Both the position numbers and the translations under genes were made by a program. DNA of 19,961 nt from Thermoleophilaceae bacterium (GTDB lineage Bacteria > Actinomycetota > Thermoleophilia > Solirubrobacterales > Thermoleophilaceae). Under the pieces are notes generated by a model, which was not told where the DNA came from, ran no database searches, and saw only the letters and a program-made list of their open reading frames with translations. Positions within the stretch are counted from its first letter, which is position 1. The number at the start of each line of letters is the position of its first letter. Positions 13,151 to 19,961 of the stretch are shown here, piece by piece. Location of the stretch: assembly GCA_013813135.1 (NCBI GenBank), contig JACCSF010000163.1, positions 1-19,961 of the forward strand, read 5' to 3'.

Positions 13151-14796
13151 GGATCCAAGTGGTCGTTGCAACGACTGATCGAGAGGAGTTGCGATGGGCA
13201 GGAAGGAGCGGGCTTGGGAGCGTGCGGGACGGCCGGTGATGCGGTCGCCGGGGCGTCCGCCGGTCGGTCGACGCGAGCATCGGCAGCGGTTCTGGGCGGC
13301 GATCGCTCGTGGCGTGGCCAGCGAGGATGCCGGGGTCGAGGCGGGTGTGTCGCCGGCCGTTGGCGTCCGGTGGTTTCGGGAGGGTGGCGGGATGCCGTCC
13401 GTGACGCTCGCTGCGCCGTCGGGGCGGTACCTGTCGTTTGCCGAGCGGGAGGAGATCGCGATCTTGCGTGCCGGTGGTTGCGGGGTGCGGGAGACTGCCC
13501 GTCAGCTCGGTCGTTCGCCGTCGACAATCTCGAGGGAGCTCCGTCGCAATGCCGCGACCCGCAGCGGTGGTTTCGAGTATCGCGCCACGACTGCGCAATG
13601 GCATGCCGACCTGCGCGCCCGGCGACCCAAGCCCGCCAAACTCGCGGTCAACGACCAGCTGCGCCGCTATGTGCAGGACCGTCTGGCCGGGGTCGTGCAG
13701 CGCCCGGACGGGACCGCTGTCGACGGTCCGCCGGTGCCGTGGAGAGGCCGCCGTCACGGCCGGCGGGCGGATCGTCGGTGGGCGCGGTCGTGGAGCCCGG
13801 AGCAGATCTCCAACCGCCTGCGCCTGGAGTTCCCCGATGATGAGTCGATGCGCGTCTCCCATGAGGCGATCTACCAGTCGCTGTATGTGCAGGGCCGTGG
13901 AGCGCTGCGGCGTGAGCTGGTCGCCTGCCTGCGGACCGGGAGGGCGCTGCGTGTCCCTCGGGCCCGTGCTCGCCGGGGCAAGCGCTTCGTGACGGACGAG
14001 GTCATGATCAGCCAGCGGCCCGCCGATGCGGCCGACAGGGCTGTTCCGGGTCACTGGGAGGGCGACCTGATCCTCGGGCTGGGCAGCTCGGCGATCGGCA
14101 CGCTCGTCGAGCGCAGCAGCCGGTTCACGATGCTGCTTTATCTCCCGCCGATGGACGGCCGCGACGGCCCCAGGGTCAAGAACGGTCCGGCGCGCATCGG
14201 CCACGGAGCCGAGGCGGTCCGCGACGCGATCGCCAACGGGATCACCACGCTGCCGCAGCAGCTGCGCCGGTCGCTGACCTGGGACCAGGGCGCCGAGATG
14301 GCCCAGCACGCGCAGCTTCGGGTCGACACCGGCCTGCAGGTCTATTTCTGCGATCCACAAAGCCCGTGGCAGCGGGCCACCAACGAGAACACCAACGGGC
14401 TGCTGCGCCAGTACTTCCCGAGAGGGACCGACCTCGCCAGGCACAACGCAGATGACCTCGCCGCCGTCGCCGCTGCCCTGAACACGCGGCCGCAAGACCC
14501 TCGGCTGGAGAACCCCCGCCGAGGTGCTCGACGAGCACTTGGCAGCGACGGCCTGACCGCCCGAGCGGTGCTGAGAAGGACCGAGGCAGGCACGCGACGC
14601 CGGCAGCGCCAGACCGGGGGCTTGCAGGACATGCCCTCGGCTATCGCCGCTCCGGCCCGCCCTCCGGGCGAGCCTCCGCGACGACAGCCGCATCACCCCG
14701 ATCGCGTCGCTGCGCGAGGCCCAGCGCAGCCGTCGCCCGCAAGTCCGTAGATTCATTTCACGGACACACTGTTGCGAGGACCGGTTGAGTCCGGGC
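13147..14796 (+). mobile_element. IS30-family insertion sequence
   Basis: An element of about 1.65 kb with one transposase gene. The left end, 13147-13172 (GGGCGGATCCAAGTGGTCGT followed by TGCAAC), and the right end, 14771-14796 (GTTGCGAGGACCGGTTGAGT followed by CCGGGC), are imperfect inverted repeats, matching at 18 of 26 positions by hand alignment. The left end truncates an IS3 remnant. No matching 2-3 base target duplication is visible (ATT before, TGT after), so the exact ends or the insertion history remain uncertain. The tail between the transposase and the right repeat is about 215 bases, longer than usual for the family. Confidence 0.75.
13194..14556 (+). pseudogene. IS30-family transposase with a late frameshift
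   Basis: ATG 13194 has AGAGGAG about 5 bases upstream. The protein has the IS30 helix-turn-helix YLSFAEREEIAILRAG ... LGRSPSTISRELRRNA, and the DDE motifs HWEGDLILG, TWDQGAEM and NENTNGLLRQYFPRGTDL. After NTRP (ending at 14492) the frame shifts: the family's usual tail RKTLGWRTPAEVLDEHL is encoded in another frame from AAG at 14494 to TGA 14554-14556. A two-base loss in a CG run at about 14493 (CCGCGCAAG to CCGCAAG) explains this. The original frame reads on without similarity to 14750. All catalytic residues precede the break, so residual activity is possible, but the C-terminus is altered. Confidence 0.83.
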
Positions 14797-14850
14797 TGTG
14801 CACGAGCGTCACTTTGATCGCCGCGCACCCCGTGGCCCGGCCGCCGACTC

Positions 14851-15033
14851 TCATTTGTCGCCGCGATCGCCGCTGGCGGCCTCCGCGTCGTCGCCAGCTG
14901 GCGCGGAGCGGAGCGGCTCCAATGCGAGTCCGCACATCATGCATTCGGCGGCGCCGTCGGGTACGCGCTCGCGGCAGCGCGGGCAGCGGTCGGCCTGGTC
15001 GTCCGTGCTCGGCTTGCGTTGGAAGAGTCGCAT
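14851..15033 (-). CDS. Small zinc-ribbon protein
   Basis: A 60-aa protein starting MRLFQRKPSTDDQAD with a CxxC-x10-CxxC zinc ribbon: CPRC then CMMC, separated by ten residues (RERVPDGAAE). The last ~20 residues are Ala/Asp-rich and probably disordered. GGAGGG lies 5 to 6 bases upstream of the ATG on the minus strand, fixing this start over the longer frame to 15126. It is the first intact gene to the right of the insertion elements. The function is unknown; zinc-ribbon stubs of this type often bind nucleic acid or protein partners. Confidence 0.78.
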   Translation of the reverse strand: MRLFQRKPSTDDQADRCPRCRERVPDGAAECMMCGLALEPLRSAPAGDDAEAASGDRGDK

Positions 15034-15175
15034 CGTGTCCCTCCAAGTCGGAGTGCGCCCCTGAGAGTTGCTGCCGAGTTCCAGCGCGTCCATACATAAA
15101 CACCCCCAACTTGCCCCTACGGTCAAAGCGGGGTCCGACGGCCGCGGCAGTCGGCGGCCCCACCATCGTGAGGCG

Positions 15176-16453
15176 CTAGTGGCCGTCGAGCCAGCGTCGG
15201 GTCAGCGGGGTGGCGCTGAGGCCGTGAATCACGATGGAAGCCACGACGCAGACGATCGTGGTCCAAACGACGATGTGCTGTTCGACGGCGTTCAGCACCT
15301 GCGCGTCGACGACCACGGCGGCGTAGAAGAGCGCGGCGACGCCGCGCACGCCGAAGAACCCGAGGAATACGCGCGCGTGTCGGCTCATGAGCTTCGGACC
15401 CACCGTGGCGTATACGAGCGCCGGACGAATGATGAGAAGCAGAAGCGGTACTAGGAGCCAGCCAGCGATGCCGGGCGCGCTGAGCCCCGCGGTCGTCAGC
15501 ATCGTCCCCAGCATCAGCAGCACGAGAAGCTCGAGGGTTTTTCCGGCCGCCTCCGCGCCGTGGTGAACGGGCCTATGCATCTCGTGGTCGAACTCGTAGC
15601 GGCGGAAGCTAAATCCCGCAGCGAACACGGCAAGCAGCCCGTACGCCCCGATCGCCTCGGTGACGCCGTAGATGACGAGCACGATGCCGAGGGTCACGAA
15701 ACCTTCGAGCTCCCGCGATACAAGGGCGCCGTCGCGTGCCCGCGTAAGCGCGGCCGCCGCGGCGAAACCGGCCGCGGCTCCGAGCAGGAGCCCTGCCCCG
15801 GCGCTGTAGAGCAGGTCGGCGGCCAACCATTGGCCGATCCATCCAGTGCCGCCCTGCTCCGCGACAAAGAGGCCAAGCACTACAAAGGGTGAGGCCAAGC
15901 CGTCGTTGAAGCCGGCCTCCGTGTGCAGCGACAGGCGCGGCTCGCCGATCACCTCGCCGCCGGGAGCGGTCAGCCCAACGTCTCCTGCCAGGACGGGATC
16001 GGTCGGCGCAAGCACAGCGCCGAGAAGCAGCGCAGCCCCGAATGACAGGCCCATTGCCCACATTCCGAAGACGGCGATCGCGAGGATCGTCAGCGGCATC
16101 ACGAGGACCAGCAGCAGCCCAATTGAAACCCACGAGCGGCGCTGAACGTGGCGCTCGATCGTGAGGCCCGCGGCAAAGACGGCGACGATGAGGGCCAACT
16201 CGGCCAGTCGCTCCAGCAGTACGTGGTCGCCCTCGGGGTCCAGCGGAGGCACGTCAAGCACAGACAGCGCGACGGCGCCGACGGCACCTAGCGCCACATA
16301 GAACACCGACGCGGAGAACGTCCGCTCGTGCTGCTGCGTCATCGCCGCAACGCCGATCAGCACCGTGATGCCCACCGCCGCGAGAGCGACGGAATAGAGG
16401 CCACCCAGGTGCCAGCCCGGAGCGATCGAAAAAAGCCCGGGGACGTTGCTCAT
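15176..16453 (-). CDS. CPA1-type cation:proton antiporter
   Basis: A 425-aa polytopic membrane protein with about 12 hydrophobic helices. It holds the two unwound-helix motifs of Na+/H+ exchangers: LAPTDPVLAGDV (Thr151-Asp152-Pro153) and TEAGFNDGLASPFV, where Asn183-Asp184 is the ND pair typical of the CPA1 (electroneutral) group. Other matches are VFAAGLTIE in helix 3-4, YGLLAVFAAGFSFRR, and FLGFFGVRGVAALFYA near the end. It should exchange Na+ or K+ for H+ across the cytoplasmic membrane. No cytosolic RCK or CNBD regulatory domain is attached. It seems to be a single-gene unit preceded by about 200 bases of non-coding DNA. Confidence 0.9.
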   Translation of the reverse strand: MSNVPGLFSIAPGWHLGGLYSVALAAVGITVLIGVAAMTQQHERTFSASVFYVALGAVGAVALSVLDVPPLDPEGDHVLLERLAELALIVAVFAAGLTIERHVQRRSWVSIGLLLVLVMPLTILAIAVFGMWAMGLSFGAALLLGAVLAPTDPVLAGDVGLTAPGGEVIGEPRLSLHTEAGFNDGLASPFVVLGLFVAEQGGTGWIGQWLAADLLYSAGAGLLLGAAAGFAAAAALTRARDGALVSRELEGFVTLGIVLVIYGVTEAIGAYGLLAVFAAGFSFRRYEFDHEMHRPVHHGAEAAGKTLELLVLLMLGTMLTTAGLSAPGIAGWLLVPLLLLIIRPALVYATVGPKLMSRHARVFLGFFGVRGVAALFYAAVVVDAQVLNAVEQHIVVWTTIVCVVASIVIHGLSATPLTRRWLDGH

Positions 16454-16559
16454 CGCACCGCGCGATCGGACGCGTTGATCAAGACGTGGGCCTTAGCGAG
16501 AGCACACGTCAGGGCGGCGGCGATGTGGCGGGAAGATGGCGAGGGAACTCCTCTACGAA

Positions 16560-16583
16560 GGGTCGGCAAGATCACGCCGACCC
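16560..16583. terminator. Perfect 8-bp hairpin between the GntR and antiporter genes
   Basis: GGGTCGGC at 16560-16567 pairs perfectly with GCCGACCC at 16576-16583 around an 8-base loop; GAA/TTC can extend the stem across a bulge. It lies 72 bases downstream of the GntR gene on the minus strand and about 107 bases upstream of the antiporter start, so it could terminate the regulator transcript or act as an operator or leader structure for the antiporter. The remainder of 16454-16654 shows no gene. Confidence 0.45.
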
Positions 16584-16654
16584 GTCTTCCCGGCACACCG
16601 TCAGTCACTGTAGCCAATGCGGGACGCCGCCGATGCGGCCGGGCCGTCTCCTGC

Positions 16655-17359
16655 TCAACCAGAGAGGACGCGCTCTGTCTGCTCGATGTGCTCGCGCATC
16701 GCCAGCGCCGCGTCGGTCGAGTCGCCGCGGCGCAGCAGCGTCACCAGACGACGGTGCTCGCCGTTTGAGCGCGCGAGCCGCTCCGCGGGGTGGCCCATTC
16801 CCGCGATCACGTCGTTCATGTGACCGTGCACCTCGGTCATGAGGGCCACGAGTCGCGGTGAGTGCGCCGCCTCGGCGACACCGATGTGGAGCCGCACGTC
16901 GGCGCGGCGGAACTCCTCAAAGGTTTTCGCGGCTTGCATCCGCTCGATCGCCTCGTCGAGCAGGTCGAGGTCGCCAGGCGCGGCTCGTTCCGCTGCCAGC
17001 ACGGTTGATCCGGTCTCGATTGCTACGCGTTGGTCGAGGAGGGGCTGCAGTCCATCGCGGAGGTGTTCGGCTCGGTGGCCAGACGACAGGGGTGGGGCCT
17101 CGACTACGAAGGTTCCGCCGCCCCGGCCGCGGAGAGCCACGAGGTGCCCGCTCTGGACCAGAGTCGTTAGCGCCTGCCGGAGCGTAGATCGATTGATGCA
17201 GAGTTGGCCGGCCAGTTCCCGCTCTGGCGGCAGCTGGCTTCCGGGAGCGAGCACCCCGAGGCGGATTGCCGTTCCCAGCCGCTTCACGGTTTCTTCCGTG
17301 GGCGTTGAATGGCGCATCGGCGTGAAGACCGCGTCGCGAGCTGGGCTCCTGTCGCCCAT
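16655..17359 (-). CDS. FadR-type GntR-family transcriptional regulator
   Basis: A protein of about 234 aa. N-terminal winged helix: LGTAIRLGVLAPGSQLPPE, RELAGQLCINRSTLRQALTT, LRGRGGGTFV. C-terminal all-helical FCD ligand domain with metal-type residues: Asp and His in RRADVRLHIGVAEAAHSPRL, His in TEVHGHMNDVI, and His in SNGEHRRLV. FCD regulators bind small carboxylates or amino-acid-derived ligands. It is divergent from the APC permease, the classic arrangement for a regulator of that transporter. Starts at GTG 17374, ATG 17359 or ATG 17317 are all possible, none with a strong ribosome site; 17359 is a compromise. Confidence 0.87.
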   Translation of the reverse strand: MGDRSPARDAVFTPMRHSTPTEETVKRLGTAIRLGVLAPGSQLPPERELAGQLCINRSTLRQALTTLVQSGHLVALRGRGGGTFVVEAPPLSSGHRAEHLRDGLQPLLDQRVAIETGSTVLAAERAAPGDLDLLDEAIERMQAAKTFEEFRRADVRLHIGVAEAAHSPRLVALMTEVHGHMNDVIAGMGHPAERLARSNGEHRRLVTLLRRGDSTDAALAMREHIEQTERVLSG

Positions 17360-17400
17360 GCGACGACGGTACACCTGCTGCGCTTCATGAGCGGGCCGGA

Positions 17401-17429
17401 TTGACTACGTCATCCGGCGGGGTTAAGGT
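17401..17429 (+). promoter_or_regulatory. Predicted sigma-70-type promoter for the permease gene
   Basis: TTGACT (17401-17406) and TAAGGT (17424-17429) are separated by exactly 17 bases and match the actinobacterial vegetative promoter form (TTGAC..., TAnnnT). Transcription would start near 17436, giving an untranslated leader of about 60 bases before the GTG at 17495. Confidence 0.5.
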
Positions 17430-17450
17430 CGGCGCGGCCGGCGTAGGTCG

Positions 17451-17474
17451 GGTCATAGACCACCCAAGGGGTGG
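17451..17474 (+). promoter_or_regulatory. Palindromic candidate GntR operator and overlapping leader hairpin
   Basis: GGTCATAGACC at 17451-17461 is a perfect 4-3-4 dyad. Its half site and spacing resemble the FadR-type operator pattern (TGGTnnnACCA class). It lies just downstream of the predicted transcription start, a position from which a bound repressor would block the permease. It runs into CCACCC/GGGTGG (17460-17465 and 17469-17474), a 6-bp hairpin that would form in the mRNA just ahead of the ribosome site. Confidence 0.45.
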
Positions 17475-17494
17475 CTGAGAAGAGGGGGTTCGCG

Positions 17495-19087
17495 GTGGCG
17501 ACGAGCGAAGGCAGCGAGGCCGTCGGTACCGAGGCCGCGGCCAGCCAGGACGAGCAGCGTCTGCACGAGCTCGGCTATAGGCAGGAGCTCTCGCGCGCGT
17601 GGTCTGGATTCACGAACTTCGCTATCTCGTTCACGATCATCTCGGTTCTCGCCGGGACGTTCACCACGTTCGCTTTCGCATGGCAGAACGGAGGGCCGAT
17701 CGCGGTGTCCATCGGGTGGCCGGTGCTGTGCGCCTTCGTGTTGATGGTCGCCTTCTCGATGGCCGAGCTGACGTCGCGGTACCCGACCGCTGGTGGCCCC
17801 TATTGGTGGGCCCACGACCTGGGCGGCAAGGGCTGGAGCTGGATGACGGGCTGGTTCAACATCGTCGGACTCGTCGGGATCGTGGCCTCGGTGGGCTACG
17901 GCGCGGCGATCTTCCTCAACGCCACGCTAGCGCTCTACAGCGTCGACATCTTCGGCATCAACTTCGCCGACAGCGCCCACATCCTCGGCGAGACCTGGCT
18001 GCTCTTTTTCCTGATCCTCGTCTTCTACACGCTCGTGAACATCTTCGGCGACCGTGGGCTGGCGATGATGAACAACATCTCAGTCGGCTGGCACCTCTTG
18101 GGCGTAGCGATCATCATCGGGCTGCTCGTCTTCGTGCCAAACGATCATCAGAGCGCCAGCTTCGTCTTCGGAGAGCGCATCAACAACTCGGGCTTGCATG
18201 ACGGCTCGACCGGCAACCTCGGCTTCTGGCTGCTGGTGCTGCCGATCGGCTTCCTACTGACCATGTACACGCAGACCGGCTACGACGCCTCGGCGCACAC
18301 GGCCGAGGAGACAAGGGGCGCGGCGATCACCGCTGCCCAGGGCGTTTGGCGCTCGGTCTTCTTCTCGGCCCTGATCGGCTGGTTCGTGTTGCTCGCTTTC
18401 CTGTTCGCCGCAAACGACGTCGAGGCTGTCAACGACGGCGCGGGCTTCGTTGGCGCGATCTTCACGTCCGCGCTGGACTCCTGGGCCGCGAAGCTGGTGC
18501 TGATCATCGCGACGATCGGTCAGATCTTCTGCGGAGCGGCTGGATTGACCAGCGCGTCGCGTACCTGGTACGCGTTCTCGCGCGACCGGGGGATGCCGGG
18601 CTGGGCGGTATTCCGGCGTGTCAACCGTGACAAGGTCCCGTTCAACGCGGTTATCGGCGTGTCCGTGTTCTCGCTGATCGTCGCGATCCCGGCGCTGTTC
18701 GGTAAGAACAACATCCCGTTCGCGTTCTTCGCGATCACGGGCATCTGCACGGTCGGTCTCTACCTCGCGTACATCATCCCGGTGTACCTACGGCTGCGGG
18801 CCGGAGACTCGTTCCAGACCGGCCCCTGGAACCTCGGCAGGCGATACCGGATCGTCAACACGCTGGCAATCGTGTTCGTGATCCTCGTCGTGTACGCGCT
18901 GAATCTTCCGTACACGCCGGCCGGCCTGCCCTGGAACGCCGATTTCGACTCGAGCGTCGTCAACTACACGCCGCTCGCGATCCTGCTCCCGCTCATCTTC
19001 GGCTTGTGGTACCTCGTGTCGGCGAAGGACCGCTACCAGGGCCCGGTGCGGACGCTGGAAGAGGACGAGGTCACCGCCGGTTTGTAG
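17495..19087 (+). CDS. APC-superfamily amino acid/amine permease
   Basis: A 530-aa membrane transporter. After a short acidic N-terminus it shows GYRQELSRAWSGFTNFAISF, the start of helix 1 in the GABA/choline-type amino acid transporter branch, SMAELTSRYPTAGGPYWWA in the helix 2-3 region, a Gly-rich TQTGYDASAHTAEET in helix 6 to loop 6-7 (a hallmark of GabP/BAT1-like carriers), and SRDRGMPGWAVFRRV in the helix 8-9 loop. About 12 helices are expected. Likely substrates are amino acids, GABA or related amines taken up with protons; the sequence does not fix which. GTG 17495 with AGAGGGGG at 17481-17488 is preferred over GTG 17471, which lies in a leader hairpin. The divergent GntR protein is the likely regulator. 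Confidence 0.9.
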   Translation: MATSEGSEAVGTEAAASQDEQRLHELGYRQELSRAWSGFTNFAISFTIISVLAGTFTTFAFAWQNGGPIAVSIGWPVLCAFVLMVAFSMAELTSRYPTAGGPYWWAHDLGGKGWSWMTGWFNIVGLVGIVASVGYGAAIFLNATLALYSVDIFGINFADSAHILGETWLLFFLILVFYTLVNIFGDRGLAMMNNISVGWHLLGVAIIIGLLVFVPNDHQSASFVFGERINNSGLHDGSTGNLGFWLLVLPIGFLLTMYTQTGYDASAHTAEETRGAAITAAQGVWRSVFFSALIGWFVLLAFLFAANDVEAVNDGAGFVGAIFTSALDSWAAKLVLIIATIGQIFCGAAGLTSASRTWYAFSRDRGMPGWAVFRRVNRDKVPFNAVIGVSVFSLIVAIPALFGKNNIPFAFFAITGICTVGLYLAYIIPVYLRLRAGDSFQTGPWNLGRRYRIVNTLAIVFVILVVYALNLPYTPAGLPWNADFDSSVVNYTPLAILLPLIFGLWYLVSAKDRYQGPVRTLEEDEVTAGL

Positions 19088-19097
19088 GGCACGCGAC

Positions 19098-19196
19098 TCA
19101 GGAGAAGATGGCGAGCAGGATCGCCGCCGCCACCATCAGCAGCACCCCGGTCACGCCGAACCTGAAGTCCTTCGCACCAACGTCGCCGGTATCCAT
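19098..19196 (-). CDS. 32-aa single-helix membrane peptide
   Basis: ATG at 19196 on the minus strand, with AAAGGAAGG ending a few bases upstream, encodes MDTGDVGAKDFRFGV followed by a hydrophobic helix (TGVLLMVAAAILLAIFS) and TGA at 19098-19100. The product has a short charged N-terminus and one membrane span that runs to the very C-terminus, like many bacterial small membrane proteins. Its end is 10 bases from the end of the permease gene, in convergent orientation. No family is recognised. The combination of ribosome site, start and full-length helix makes it more convincing than a random frame of this size. Confidence 0.5.
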   Translation of the reverse strand: MDTGDVGAKDFRFGVTGVLLMVAAAILLAIFS

Positions 19197-19314
19197 GAGC
19201 CTTCCTTTGATCGTGGGCCTGAGCTGAGCCTACAGCGGCTGCGTGGCTAGCTGGGCGAGAACCCAACCCTTCAGTCCATGCCGATGCCGTACGGACGCCG
19301 GGCAGCGTGCGGGG

Positions 19315-19626
19315 TCACACTCGCTGCTCGAGCCCGACGGCTTCACGCAGCCGTCGCTCGTGATGCACGAGCGCAGCTTGGTCTACGTGCGCCGCGTGAT
19401 GCATCAGGGCCGCCAGTCCGGCCGCGAGGATGTCGAGCTTGGCGTGCGTCGCGCGGTCCTTGCGACGCTCGGAGTTCTGCAGGAGCGCAACCAGCAGGAA
19501 GGCGAGGATGGACGTGGCGGTGTTGATCACCAGTTGCCACGTGTCGACGCTGTTGAAGGCGGCGATCGTCGGCATCCTGAGCAGTACCACGACCACCGAG
19601 ATGCCGAAGAACGCACCGCTGCTCAC
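19315..19626 (-). CDS. Low-affinity iron permease family protein (probable start loss)
   Basis: The frame encodes VSSGAFFGISVVVVLLRMP (helix 1), FNSVDTWQLVINTATSILAF running into LLVALLQNSERR (helix 2), then RATHAKLDILAAGLAALMHH, matching the bacterial Fet4-like low-affinity iron permease family (about 120-140 aa). Family members start with a segment like FDRFAQAASRF before the first helix. That segment is present here, at 19627-19659, in frame, but has no start codon between the upstream TGA (19687-19689) and GTG 19626. GGAAGGA lies 7 bases before an ATTCGATCG where ATG would be expected. Either the GTG is used, giving a shortened protein, or the start codon has been lost by a 2-base deletion. 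The role in iron uptake is uncertain for bacterial members. Confidence 0.65.
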   Translation of the reverse strand: MSSGAFFGISVVVVLLRMPTIAAFNSVDTWQLVINTATSILAFLLVALLQNSERRKDRATHAKLDILAAGLAALMHHAAHVDQAALVHHERRLREAVGLEQRV

Positions 19627-19776
19627 GAAGCGTGACGCCGCCTGGGCGAATCGATCGAATGCGCTGTTCCTTCCGGATCGGCTTGGTCACTGCATCCTCA
19701 TACCCACGGGACTCGTTTGCGCAGCCGCGGCACAGACCGAGCATCGGACGCGCCCTCCACCTGCTCGTGAAGGCCA

Positions 19777-19805
19777 TGGAGGTCACCGGACTCGAACCCA
19801 CGACA
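19777..19805 (-). other. tRNA 3'-end-like segment, possible integration (att) site
   Basis: The minus strand reads GTGGGTTCGAGTCCGGTGAC followed by CTCCA. This has the T-loop consensus GGTTCGAGTCC and an acceptor-like GACCTCCA. A 5' acceptor partner GGAGG exists about 50 bases upstream on the minus strand (complement near 19850-19854), giving a 78-base span, but no D-arm or anticodon arm folds and the T-stem has a mismatch. It therefore looks like a tRNA 3' fragment or mimic rather than a working tRNA. Site-specific recombinases often leave such fragments at the edge of integrated elements. Confidence 0.35.
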
Positions 19806-19818
19806 TTTTGCCTAGGAC

Positions 19819-19934
19819 ACAGACGCACTCAGGTGCTGGCACCCCGAATCCTCCTGCAAACGCCCGCCTTTCTCGAGCGCTGCACAGTGGGGACAACACG
19901 AGTGTCCGCTCGGTGTCCGAAGAAACAGACGCAC
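19819..19934. repeat. Short direct repeats near the window end
   Basis: ACAGACGCAC occurs at 19819-19828 and again at 19925-19934. GTGTCCG occurs at 19902-19908 and 19913-19919, 11 bases (one helical turn) apart, and its complement GGACAC is at 19815-19820. No gene is seen in 19690-19961. Spaced short repeats next to a tRNA-3'-like sequence resemble recombinase arm-binding sites, but the copy number is too low for certainty. Confidence 0.35.
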
Positions 19935-19961
19935 GTTCCGGCTGGCAGACACGAACTACCC

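Noticed and set aside
12720..14828. 702-codon open frame on the minus strand across the insertion elements
   Set aside because: It is antisense to the IS30 transposase and continues through the IS boundary. Its product is Arg/Pro-rich with no domain pattern, typical of a high-GC shadow frame.
14797..14830. IS3 OrfB 5' half resuming on the right side of the IS30 element
   Set aside because: Only a few residues (TLVHS) resemble the expected motif in front of QYTS. This is too short to distinguish from chance.
19777..19854. Complete 78-base tRNA on the minus strand
   Set aside because: Only the T-loop and part of the acceptor fit. The D-arm and anticodon arm do not fold, and GGTGCCAGCACC forms a conflicting hairpin. 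Kept only as a tRNA-like fragment.
1..19961. CRISPR array
   Set aside because: No regularly spaced repeats of 23-40 bases were seen. The only near-repeats are short and at the window end.

Overview
This high-GC window uses GTG starts and many 4-base ATGA/GTGA gene overlaps. The gene families (actinobacterial radical-SAM/DsrE/DoxX cluster, CmtR-like ArsR sensor, GntR plus amino acid permease, low-affinity iron permease family) fit an actinobacterium. A Thermoleophilia/Solirubrobacterales-type organism is my best guess, but that is inference and no ribosomal marker is present.

Left block (1-8100). Two divergent transcription units start from a 62-bp gap at 3161-3222. Leftward lie a metallophosphoesterase-like/radical SAM fusion, a DUF2064 (TIGR04282-type) nucleotidyltransferase-like protein and a TIGR04283-type family-2 glycosyltransferase, joined by ATGA overlaps. 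A further gene starts at 39 and runs off the window. Rightward lie a DsrE-like protein, a 56-codon small ORF with a good ribosome site, a second radical SAM protein, a DoxX-like membrane protein, a MerA-like flavoprotein disulfide oxidoreductase and a CDP-alcohol phosphatidyltransferase. Together they look like an uncharacterised pathway that makes and redox-handles a modified sugar or lipid, possibly with sulfur, selenium or arsenic chemistry. The product cannot be read from the sequence.

Middle block (8101-12651). A hairpin separates the left block from a convergent VOC-family gene. Next come a three-helix membrane protein gene broken by an in-frame TAG and a divergent heavy-metal operon: CmtR-like ArsR sensor, 63-aa Cys-Cys membrane protein, 107-aa protein with two YHS/TRASH-like Cys modules, DF-family thioredoxin-like protein and a second MerA-like flavoprotein. 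All operon members overlap by 1 to 4 bases. Mercury, cadmium or lead handling is the likely theme. A SnoaL-like gene follows.

Mobile segment (12806-14796). An IS30-family element, with imperfect terminal repeats and a frameshifted transposase, has cut into the 3' part of an IS3-family element.

Right block (14851-19961). This holds a 60-aa zinc-ribbon protein, a CPA1-type cation/proton antiporter, a FadR-type GntR regulator divergent from an APC-family amino acid permease (with a readable promoter and palindrome between them), a convergent 32-aa single-helix peptide gene, a low-affinity iron permease family gene that seems to lack its normal start codon, and at the edge a tRNA-3'-end-like sequence with short direct repeats that may mark an integration site.
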